Origin: CAWVWD01 sp965662365
Lineage (GTDB): Bacteria; Bacteroidota; Bacteroidia; Chitinophagales; Saprospiraceae
Length of the DNA stretch: 64,000 nt
Reading direction: 5' to 3'
Assembly (NCBI GenBank): GCA_965662365.1
Contig: CBFIHR010000007.1
Coordinates: 1-64,000, forward strand
Shown one piece after another: positions 1 through 9,500 of this stretch; position 1 is the stretch's first letter, and every line of letters starts with the position of its first letter. Under the pieces are notes generated by a model. It made no database searches. It was not told the DNA's origin and saw only the letters and a program-made list of their open reading frames with translations. The position numbers and the translations under genes are program-made.

Positions 1-434
1 GAATCATTAATCCAAACGGATTTTCCCTTGTTTAATAATTCTTGTAATTCGCTTTTATCTGTGACTTCGACGCCATCTTTTTCGGCTTTTCCTTCTCCTG
101 TATTGACATTGACAATGACAGTATTTTTCAAATCGTCACTTAATTCTATTCTAACATTGCCCGTAAATTTATCCCAAAGTAATGTGCGTTTTCCAAAGAA
201 ATTCCATTGAATAAAATGTGTGTTTTGCCAATTATCGTAGCCACCTTGAGCTTTCATGATTTGGTCAGCGATCAAAATTGCTTCTGCATCAGAGTTTTCT
301 AAATTGAATCCGACTGCCGGCGGATAACTATGAGGTGAAGTCGTGTTTTTGGTTGATTTTATACTATTTTGGCAACTCACCAAAGACAATATGGCGATAA
401 GCCATAAGACGTATTGTAATTTTTGATTTTTCAT
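1..434 (-). CDS. Partial lipoprotein, DUF6503-like (C-terminus cut by window edge)
   Basis: This minus-strand reading frame starts at the ATG at 434 and runs off the left edge, so only about 144 N-terminal residues are visible. The N-terminus is a lipoprotein signal peptide with the lipobox LVSC around residue 20, so the protein should be anchored to a membrane of the envelope. After a low-complexity linker it reads IMKAQGGYDNW and then WNFFGKRTLLWDKFTG, a pattern I associate with Bacteroidota proteins of the DUF6503 type, which have no established function. The family name comes from memory and is tentative. The coding frame itself is clear, because it has no stop for the whole stretch and carries a proper signal peptide. 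Confidence 0.7.
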   Translation of the reverse strand, partial: MKNQKLQYVLWLIAILSLVSCQNSIKSTKNTTSPHSYPPAVGFNLENSDAEAILIADQIMKAQGGYDNWQNTHFIQWNFFGKRTLLWDKFTGNVRIELSDDLKNTVIVNVNTGEGKAEKDGVEVTDKSELQELLNKGKSVWIND

Positions 435-722
435 ATTTTGTAATAATTACTACTTAATTTATATAACTCCTTGTACTGACAGTTGTACTCAATGTCTTCT
501 TGTCAGCAGTTTTGCCAAGCTGTCTGCGTTTTAATAAAAGTTGATTTGATGGAATAGTTATTGGCTGTTTTTTTATATATTGGTTAAAATTACGGTGTGA
601 TTTTAGTCAATATCAAAAATAACAACACCATGAATTTATGTATAAATTTCAATTTTTTACAACATAATCAAGGGTAATCAGTTGAATATTTATGGGATAA
701 ATTTATAAAATTGAACAATCGG

Positions 723-1016
723 ATGAAACAATATATGGTTGAAATAAAATTTCAGAAACAAGATTTTCCTGAGATTATGCCGCTTGTACCAGAACAACAA
801 AACCGAATAAATGAACTAATGCAGCGTAATAAAATCAGCAGTTATGTCTTGTCGTTAGAACGTTCTAAACTTTGGATGGTTGTCAATGAAGATAGTGAAG
901 ACATGGTTTTTGAGTTATTACAAACCTTACCATTATTCGAGTATTTTCAATTCGACATTTACAGCCTAACATTTAATAATCAAGTCGTAGCTATGCCAGC
1001 GATTTCGTTGAATTAA
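723..1016 (+). CDS. Small muconolactone-isomerase-like (MIase-like) protein
   Basis: A protein of about 97 residues starting MKQYMVEIKF. A TTG four codons upstream (711) could extend it, but the ATG fits better. The pattern of an N-terminal strand, the helix around PEQQNRINELMQRNKI, the strand SYVLSLERSKLWMVV and a final helix and strand fits the ferredoxin-like fold of the MIase-like family, small proteins usually found as dimers or decamers. No catalytic residue can be assigned, so an enzymatic role is not claimed. It stands alone and ends in the strong hairpin at 1054-1088 that it shares with the convergent transporter gene. The gene call is firm; the family call is moderate. Confidence 0.7.
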   Translation: MKQYMVEIKFQKQDFPEIMPLVPEQQNRINELMQRNKISSYVLSLERSKLWMVVNEDSEDMVFELLQTLPLFEYFQFDIYSLTFNNQVVAMPAISLN

Positions 1017-1053
1017 ACGACTTAGAGGTTACGTCTTACGAGTTCAAATCGTA

Positions 1054-1088
1054 AAAAGCCGAAATTGAGCAACTCAATTTCGGCTTTT
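1054..1088. terminator. Bidirectional intrinsic terminator
   Basis: A near-perfect hairpin with arms AAAGCCGAAATTGAG and CTCAATTTCGGCTTT and a three-base loop, flanked by A-runs and T-runs. It lies between two convergent genes and can end transcription from either side. Confidence 0.85.
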
Positions 1089-1106
1089 GTATTTTCATCA
1101 CAAATG

Positions 1107-2342
1107 TTATGCTTTGACTTTCTTTTTTGATAAATTTCTAAATACAAAGACTGCAATTAATAACAAAGTCATAGGAATCAAAGACAGATAAAAGGCAGTT
1201 TGTCCATCAAAATTTTCAAAAACATTTCCGGTAATAATAGAACCTGTCGTGCCGCCTAAAGCGGAAAAAACTACAATTAGGCCTGACATTGAACTATGCT
1301 GATGTTCGGGTAACGAACTTAAAATTACGGAGTTGATTGTCGGATAAATCGGTGCGAGGAATATGCCCATTAATGGAAAAATATAAACGACCAAAGGGGC
1401 ATTAAACCAAGAAATGTCTTCTGTAATGGTTAAGCCTTGTGATAATGGGAGCGATAGCAAAACTAAGGCTGCTGCACCAAGAACACAACCGACTACGACA
1501 TAAAACCAATTGACTTTTTTCAAAATAAAACCTGCTGAAAATCGACCGACAGCGAACGCACCAGCCAAAACTGCCCCAGCTTGAATCCCCATACTTGCGG
1601 GTACTTCTAAGATTTCTTCATAAAATGTTGGTGTCCAAGTTTGGAAACTTTGCTCAATTAATACGAATAAAAATACACTGCCGATAAAGACTAAAACCAA
1701 GGGTAAAGCGATTAATTTTAACATGGCTATAAAATCTTCTTGTGGCGAACTGTTTTCTAATTTGGCTTTGCTTTCGTCTAACTTTGTGAAAAACAATAGT
1801 AAAAATGCGGCTACAGATAAGCCACTCAAAATCCAGTACACATTGAGCCATTCGGTTGATTTTGGATTGTTATCATCGACAAACAAACTGAATAAAACAT
1901 TGCCTAATAAAACTCCTATCATAAAGAAACCTTCGATAGAACTCATAAAACTTGAGTGTTCTTGTGTATTTTTGGTGATTAGGCCGATGGTCGCAAAGAC
2001 GGTGACTTTTATCAAGGCGAAGGAGACGCCAATAACGAAAAATAATATTTTGAAGTACCAAAAATCGTTGGCATAAGGCATGACTGAACAACTGACTGTC
2101 ACTAAAGCTAAACCGATTAGCATCGAGCGTTTTAAACCGATTTTTGGTAATAGCGAAGCTAACAGAAAAGAGGCGAAAGCAATTGGCAAATCTTTAAAAC
2201 CTTCCAGAACGCTGGCCGCAGATTTTGTGATATCGTAATTTCGTTGCACTTGCAAAATAACCGTTCCGACACTATTTAATAAAATTGCAAAGACGAAATA
2301 ATTAATAAATAATGAAATTTTAACCGCTAATTTATTATTCAT
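1107..2342 (-). CDS. Major facilitator superfamily transporter
   Basis: A 411-residue inner-membrane protein with about twelve hydrophobic segments in two halves of six, split by a charged loop near residues 188-203 (KLDESKAKLENSSPQ). This is the standard length and layout of the MFS. The loop between helices 2 and 3 has the degenerate form PKIGLKRSM of the MFS signature GxxxDRxGRR. The protein resembles sugar and organic-acid members such as the FucP and TsgA groups, but no substrate-defining residue can be read. It is monocistronic, and its 3' end abuts the bidirectional hairpin. The substrate is unknown. Confidence 0.85.
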   Translation of the reverse strand: MNNKLAVKISLFINYFVFAILLNSVGTVILQVQRNYDITKSAASVLEGFKDLPIAFASFLLASLLPKIGLKRSMLIGLALVTVSCSVMPYANDFWYFKILFFVIGVSFALIKVTVFATIGLITKNTQEHSSFMSSIEGFFMIGVLLGNVLFSLFVDDNNPKSTEWLNVYWILSGLSVAAFLLLFFTKLDESKAKLENSSPQEDFIAMLKLIALPLVLVFIGSVFLFVLIEQSFQTWTPTFYEEILEVPASMGIQAGAVLAGAFAVGRFSAGFILKKVNWFYVVVGCVLGAAALVLLSLPLSQGLTITEDISWFNAPLVVYIFPLMGIFLAPIYPTINSVILSSLPEHQHSSMSGLIVVFSALGGTTGSIITGNVFENFDGQTAFYLSLIPMTLLLIAVFVFRNLSKKKVKA

Positions 2343-2808
2343 ATTGAGTTGTATTTGGTTGTATCTGAAAGCCTAAAGATAAGAGAATTAGAGAAAATTG
2401 TTAAATGAAAATGCGGAATGAGAAGACTATAAAAGAAATGAGGGTTTCCCGTTTGAGAAAACCCTTCAAAATTCACCAATAAATTTTAATCCAAATTCAA
2501 CTCTATTTGAAGATGTATTGCACTATAAATAAATCAGTTATGATTTTGTTCACAAAAGATGATTTTTTTATAAAAATAGCGTGGAGAATTGAAAAAATAG
2601 GAATTTAATTGTTTAATCAACATCTTTGCAGTACAATTACTTGAAAGTCGTTGGTGGTGAAACGTAGAAATGATATTTCTGTCTGTCGTCGATATTTGCA
2701 GTAGATAAAAAATCCAATCTTACTTACGAATGAATTTAAATTATCAAGGGCTTTTCGAGTTGTTGTAGGAGTGTAATTTATAAGAACATAAAATCACGTC
2801 ATTAATCA
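2343..2808. other. 466-bp intergenic region between divergent genes
   Basis: The MFS gene and the barrel gene at 2809 are transcribed away from each other here, so both promoters should lie in this stretch. A minus-strand piece at 2466-2522 looks like the tail of an outer-membrane protein and is followed by a hairpin (listed separately). A TTTG-containing box (CATCTTTG, 2621-2628) lies 180 bp before the barrel gene. I see no complete gene. Confidence 0.5.
2466..2522 (-). pseudogene. Possible C-terminal remnant of an outer-membrane barrel gene
   Basis: On the minus strand an 18-codon open piece ends NRVEFGLKFIGEF and a stop. Alternating polar and hydrophobic residues with a terminal Phe are typical of the last strand of an outer-membrane beta-barrel. 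Directly after the stop comes a hairpin (2441-2465, arms AGGGTTT and AAACCCT) and a T-rich tract, as at the end of a real gene. Upstream the frame is closed by stops, so any parent gene is gone. The piece is short and could be chance. Confidence 0.3.
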
Positions 2809-3483
2809 ATGAGAGCATTAATACTATTAATTATTGGTCTAAGTACAATCAGCTTATCAGCACAGCAAGAGCAACCGATAAAACGAATTTCGACTGGTAT
2901 AAAAATAGGAACTGAGATTGGTTTCATGGGGTTGGAATCTTCAAATTTTGATGCGAATACAGAAGCTGGCGTTGGCTATTCGATTATTGTTGATTTTTTA
3001 GAATATCAAATCAATGATCAGTTTTCGGCTAATATCGGAGTGGGTTTTACAAATCGTAAATATCGCCAGAAAATCAAAAGTGTATCGTTTGTGGATATTC
3101 TTGCGGAAGCATCTGGGAGAGAGCATTTATTAATTCAAAATGTTGAAATACCGATTACAGGAAAGTATTATTTTGAGAAAAAAGACAGTCGTCAATTGTA
3201 TTTAATTGGTGGGGCGACTGTTTATTATAATTTACGTAATAGTTTTCAGCAAGAATTATTTTTTTCAGATGGAACAATCTGGGAATACAATCATCAAAAT
3301 GATGTGAAACGTACGACGCTCGCAGCGACTTTTGGAGCGGGTTTACAGTTTGATACGAATTATCATATCTCTTACATTATTGAGCCAATTTTACAAATTA
3401 ATCCGAATCAAATTAGCTTTTTGTACGGACGTGATGCGAATGCTTTGATTTCGGTCGGTTTGATGGCGGGGGTGAAATTTTAA
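2809..3483 (+). CDS. Outer-membrane beta-barrel protein (PorT-like fold)
   Basis: A 224-residue protein with a signal peptide (about residues 1-18, cleavage near SLSA/QQ), a Gly- and aromatic-rich run of amphipathic strands, and a C-terminal Phe (MAGVKF). This is the look of the small eight-stranded barrel proteins common in Bacteroidota. Strands are visible from ISTGIKIGTEIGFMG through ANIGVGFTNRKY and LYLIGGATVYYNL to the C-terminus. Such proteins have varied or unknown roles. The gene is monocistronic and ends in a strong terminator shared with sprA, which comes toward it from the right. The location is well supported; a specific function cannot be given. Confidence 0.75.
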   Translation: MRALILLIIGLSTISLSAQQEQPIKRISTGIKIGTEIGFMGLESSNFDANTEAGVGYSIIVDFLEYQINDQFSANIGVGFTNRKYRQKIKSVSFVDILAEASGREHLLIQNVEIPITGKYYFEKKDSRQLYLIGGATVYYNLRNSFQQELFFSDGTIWEYNHQNDVKRTTLAATFGAGLQFDTNYHISYIIEPILQINPNQISFLYGRDANALISVGLMAGVKF

Positions 3484-3510
3484 AAATCGTTTAAATTATA
3501 GGTTTAAATA

Positions 3511-3544
3511 AAAATCCCATTCGAAATACTTCGAATGGGATTTT
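3511..3544. terminator. Bidirectional terminator between barrel gene and sprA
   Basis: A perfect 15-bp hairpin with arms AAAATCCCATTCGAA and TTCGAATGGGATTTT and the loop ATAC, followed by further Ts. It lies between convergent genes and can serve both. Confidence 0.88.
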
Positions 3545-3566
3545 TTATTTTAATCGTCGATTATTT

Positions 3567-6500
3567 TTATTGTAATGCAAATCTAACGGTCAAACCAGCT
3601 TGTGTGTTCGTAATCGGGAAAGATGCCGAGGTGGCTGGAATCGTTTGACTTCTGTCGAAGAACAAACGAACATTTAACTGTTTATTAATTGCATAATCAA
3701 TTGATGGCGAAATCCGAATTGTTTTCAAACCTCTTGTCACGACGGAGTTTTCTTGATCCAATAAGTGATTTACGGTAATATCATCACGGAACGAGAAGTC
3801 GAACTTAAAGTTTAAGTCGTTTTTCGGTTTAGTCCCATCTACACCAACTTTGATTGGCAACACAAAATCCTTGATACGATAACCTACTGAAATCGTAATT
3901 TCAGATGTATTCGTTTCATTCATTTGGAAATCCGTAAAGTTCATCGCCAAATTTCGACTTTTCTTATATTCAAAACGACCTGTCATATCATTTACAGCCT
4001 TAAAGTCCACGCCAATTAAAGGAGCAAAACGCTCTGAAATCACAATATCTGGAATTTCGAACTCTGCAAAGTAGTTTTGTGATGTCGGATTAATCGCAAA
4101 TGGATTATCCTGGTCATAATTCAAGTCGGTGACAAACTGATTTACGCTCAAGGTTGATTTGTACGAATGCGTAATATTGAACGATTTAAAGACTTTCTTG
4201 AAAGCCTCTAATTTTGATAAACCATTGTAAGTCAGTCGCCAGTTTGGACTTGGCAGCCTACTAAATAAATTCAAGTCAATCGTATTCGCATCTTCTCCAG
4301 TATAAGCGGCAATATATGCAGGTACTAAAACATCTTGATGATAGCGACCATAACCTCTTGTGTATTCGGGGCCATCTGTCGAGTGCGTTGTACCGGACTC
4401 ACCAATTCGCTGCGAAATAATTTCTCTATTTTCTTCAAATTGTTTGAATGTAGCGGAAACAAAATCGTCGTCTAAGCCGACAAACAAGGTATTCACAGCA
4501 AAGAAGGAAACCGAGAACGTTCCAACATCGCGTGGCGTTAAATGCTGATGTGTTCCACCTGGCGTTTGAACTTTGAAAAATTCAGAGGAGTTTTCAGACA
4601 AACTACGATTTGCTTCTACTTCGATTCTAAAATCTTTATACGGTTCAATCGTCAATCGGGCATCAATGTTTTCGGTGTAAGAACCCAAAACTTGTTGATT
4701 TAAGTAAATATTATCTGTAATCCAGCCGTTTGCTGCTGCTGCATCTAACCAACTATCTGATGGTCTGAAACCAGCAACATACTCAATACCTGGTGCTGTA
4801 AAATCGGAAGTCATGCCGACTACTCGGCTCACTGGTTTGAAACCTGGTACGACCGAAGTAAAGTTTTGTGAATAAGAAAAACGGCCTTTTCGTACCAACA
4901 TCAACGGACGAACTAAGGCTCGTTCGGCTTTTGATGGTTCTCGTTCTTTCTTTTTCTTACTATCTTTTTTCTTATCATCGACATTTGCCCTGGCATTTTC
5001 ATCTCCTCTCGAAGCCGGTCGCCGCCCTCGTGTCGGTCGTTTGTTCGGCCCACTATTTATCTTTTTTAGATATTTGGATTTATTGTACAACTGTTCAAAA
5101 TTCAAGTCGGCATTCAATTGACGAGCATTGCCATTTTGAATGATATTTCCTAATGAATCTAAATTTAAAGCGGCAGCACTCCAGCCATAATTCGCATTAT
5201 AAGTCGCTTTCACGGTCATCCAATCCAAAATCGGTACTTTCTTTAAGGGCAAAGTATAACTTGCCGTAAAGGTGTGTGTGTAATTTTTATTACGACCAAA
5301 ATTCCGCAAATTTGTCATAACAGAATCTTGCTCCTCCGGTGTATCAATTCGTCCGACAGGTTCATCAATTACCGCATTATTAGTTGCATTGAAATTAACA
5401 CTTAAAGCCCGTGCCATATTCCAATTCAAATTATACACCCTATCCCACATAAAACGCTTATCGAACCAAGTCGCATCGGCATCACCCGCAAAACGATAAG
5501 TCGTTTCTGCAAATCGTCGATTCAAGCTAGTATTGAAGGCAAATGAATTTGGTACTGGATTAAAGTTGAAATCTTTAACAATTTTCCAGTACTTATTTTC
5601 ACTTTTTATGACTTTTTGGAATGGTCGAATGTAAGTCGGTTGTAGCGAATAATTATAGTCTAACCCACCTCGGTACTGACGAACAGCATCTGTTTGAATC
5701 GTTGGATCACTTCGGTTTGTTTCCGAGTAAGCCGCTGTTACGCTGACATTTTCGATGTCCCACGGTCGAGGTTTCTTATCTGTATTCGTTCGTTCTTTAC
5801 GAATATTCGTCATATTCACCGATCGAATTGTTGTGATTGTACGAGCTTGCTCCAGTAAGCTATCTCGTCGCTCTGGCGTTTCATTTGCCACCAGTTCATC
5901 AATCGGAATATCAAACTTAAACGGATCATATTCTGGCGTTTCTAATGTTTGCGAATATTGAGCATAAATTGGCAAACGAAGACCATATTTTTTAGGAAAG
6001 AACTTATCCAACTGGAAAGAACCCGCAACATCGTATTGTAAAACTTCCTCTCTGGCACGTTCTGCCACACGTTGTTCCAAACTTCCCCAACCAATACTGG
6101 TGTAATTTCCTGAAACGGTCACTTGTCCAAAATCTGCCAATGTCATATCCAACCTTGCACGACCAGCATAACCGCCTCTTTCATCAAAGCCGTTGACCCG
6201 TAACTCATTTACCCAAACTTCGGCACAACGAGGCACGCCATCGTCTTTTGTATTCCGAATACCAATCATCACTCCTTCTACCAGTCCTAAATCTGGATTA
6301 CCGACAATTCGGTATTTATTTTCAGGTTTTTCGGGATCTGCAAATTCATACGGAACAATCAAAGAAGCCCCGTTTTGATCTCGTTCTACTTTTATATTTT
6401 TAAATTGCTCTAAGGCAATATCAAAGGAGTTGGCATCTAACCAAACCTGTTCTTTATAGTCATCATCTTGCTCCGGATTGCCCGTAGGTGTTGTCCCGGG

Positions 6501-9500
6501 CGGAGTCATTTTTAGCGGAATTTCGTATTCATAATAGTTATTTTCAAAGTCCGTTCCGAGCCGCATAAAGATGGTTAAATCTCCGGTTTCGAGGTCATCT
6601 TCGGATTCTGCGTGTACGAACATCCTGAGTCGTTCATAGACACGCATATCGAGGTTAAGAACTTTGAACACTCCTCTGGCATCGCCATCTTCTAAGTTAC
6701 AAACCCGAAGGGCGAGCGATTGCTCATTTTGTTGAGCATCGGCAATCGTTCCGATAGTACGCTCACGCTGAACTCCCGGAGGCAAAACGTAAGGGAACGG
6801 AAACTTATTCGAGTTTTCTTCAATACTTACAGCCGTCATATCGAAAACCGTATTTCCACCACCATCACTTGGGTGAAAAATGCCACTTCCCAATAAATTT
6901 CTGCGATAACGTCTCCATTGATTACGTACCAATGCCAAACGAGCAAAACGCATGACCACAGGCTCTTCAAAATCTGTCATATAAATCCGAATGAATCGAA
7001 TCGAACGGAAATCTTGAATACCGCCATGACGACTTGTAAACTGATCAACAGGAATACGGAATTGATACCATTTTTGCCCTTCTACTTCTTCGATAACATC
7101 GGTAACATAGTTACCAATGACCAATTCGTTCGTACCATTATTCTGAATCGGAATATGATATTGGAAAAAAGATTCCGTCTCGCTTAATGTTCTATCATTA
7201 TTAATATCCTCTGCATCTGGAATATTTGTGGACGCAGACAATTCATTACCTTCTGGAGCTTGTGAGTTTCCTTGTGGATTCGTGAACTTGATGTATCGTT
7301 CCAAGATTCCGTCCGTTGGTTCAAAGCGATTATTATTATAATAAACGAAGTTATCACTTGAAGGGTCACTTTCTAAAGAGTCCAAAACGGCCGGGCCGAC
7401 AAGCCCGTTTAATCTATTTAAAAAGTCCGCAAACAAGGTTCGTTCGCCTTCGTCATCGACACCGTCCAAACCAACGTCTTGTGCTTTTCTCGTTTCGGGG
7501 TCATTATCGAAAGCATTAGTAACAGCTTGTGTCCTCGGTACTCTTGACCAAGAAGTTGTATCGGTTCGAGCTGTTCCATTTTCACGAGGCAAACCATTCT
7601 CAAAGAAATTACGAGAATCTCGCATGACATCTTCTGAAACATTACCTAAGTTGATATACAAATTACCACCTTGGCCGGCTTCTCCATTAATAAATGGATT
7701 CATCACCCAAAATTCGATAAATTCGATGTTGGCCGCTTCAAAGTTATTGGTTTGTAAAGCCCTTTGAATACCTGCCCAACGTGTTTCAGGTTGCTTTAAC
7801 GAACCATCTGTTTCGACACCTGCCGAAATTCCTGGAATGCCTTCCGCATCATAGTTGTAAGGTCCACGAACAGACGGATAATAAGCTAAATCTAATGGAC
7901 GAATATCAATATTTTGTCCTGGTAAGATTGAACGATTTGGAAAAACTTCCTGCTCTCGTACCAGTCTTGTGTAGGGATTATCCTCGACACCTTCTATGTC
8001 TCTGCGAATACTTTGGTCAATTTGATACCAAGCTAATTTCGCACGATTCATACCCGATGCTAAAGAATCTACTAATTTTGCTTCCGCAAATTGTCCATTG
8101 TCTGGTACCGAAGCCAACGTCCAAAGTGTCGAAGGATTTCGTAGATCAAAAGAACTTGAGCTACCCTCAAAATCATCTAAATACGACGCACCACCGACAT
8201 CTGTCCCTTGATTAATTACATCAGGTGCGTCAGGTCTTAATAAAGCGGCTTCTGCATCAAATGAAATACTGGACGGTGCTTTGGTATCAATTAGCGGTAT
8301 TTTATCCACTAATTTTGTTAACCAAGGGGCATCTTGTTGAAAACGAATATCGGCACCATAAACCGTATTTTGAATCGGGTCATCTCCGATATTTACTTTT
8401 TGTGTAAATGGTCGCTCCGACAAACGCATCACCGTTGCTCCGATTGTAAAATTATCGTTTATCCAATAATCCAGTCGAGACCCCATCAGGGTTCGAGTCT
8501 GAAAACTAAAGAGCGAGTTATCCTCAAAGGACACATTAACGGGTAAGCCCGAGTTTAAAACGCCTTCATTAATAATTTTAATTCGACCGATGTTATAATC
8601 AACGTCATAATCTTGACCTTCGACCAGTTGTTGTCCACCAGCTGTCACGGTCACTGACCCTCTCGGAATATTAAACGCACCCAGCGAAATCTCCGACGAA
8701 ACACTTGATTTATAATTACCTTTAATCACAAATCGGTTAAACTCTGGATATTCTCGTGCGACGAAAACCGTCGAATCATATAACTCGTCATAGACATATT
8801 TTTCTCTAAAATTATTTTCACTTGGGTCAAACTGTTTTGCCAAAGCTTCACCAAACGGCTCTAACACAGGGAAAATAATTCGACCATTTCGAGGATTAAT
8901 CGTCACGCCTGGCACAAAGTCAAACGCTCCATCGGCATTTGGATCGCCTTGTCGGTTTAGATTATCTAAGTTCAAAACACGAATTAACGGTTTGCCCGAC
9001 AAGCTACTTTCTGGAATAAAACGCTTCGCTGCTCCTTGTGGATCTTGATAAAAAACATCTAAATTAAAATCTTGCTGATTTACCTGATAAGCACCAATTG
9101 AGTAAACGTTTTTCATCATCAAATCCCAAAGTGGCAAATCGACACGAGGCGTTGTACTTTTTAACATTTTCAGATACAAAACACTCAATGTATCAGGATT
9201 AATTGGTGCATCATTCGCAAATTCACCAACTTGATACGTTTCACCATTGTAGTTGTATTCAAACGCAACCCCCAAAACATCATCAGGTTGTAAGGTTAAA
9301 TTCAATGAAATAAACCCTAAATCTGGATGAAAGGTATATTCTGATTGTGATAATTTTCTTGCTCTAACTTTTTGGAAATCTTTGATTTGCTCTAAGCTAA
9401 ACGGTGCAGCTTGCAACCCGGCAACGGCATTATCCAACGCCCTCAATTCTGGTCTATCTAATAATGCTTGATACAAGCCGTTGGCATCATTTGTTGGCAA

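Noticed and set aside
481..610. 50-codon minus-strand open stretch upstream of the first lipoprotein
   Set aside because: No start codon and no family resemblance; it is more likely leader sequence.
1023..1053. GTTCAAATC, like the T-loop of a tRNA
   Set aside because: The flanking bases do not form the 5-bp T-stem, and the space upstream is coding sequence; no tRNA fits.
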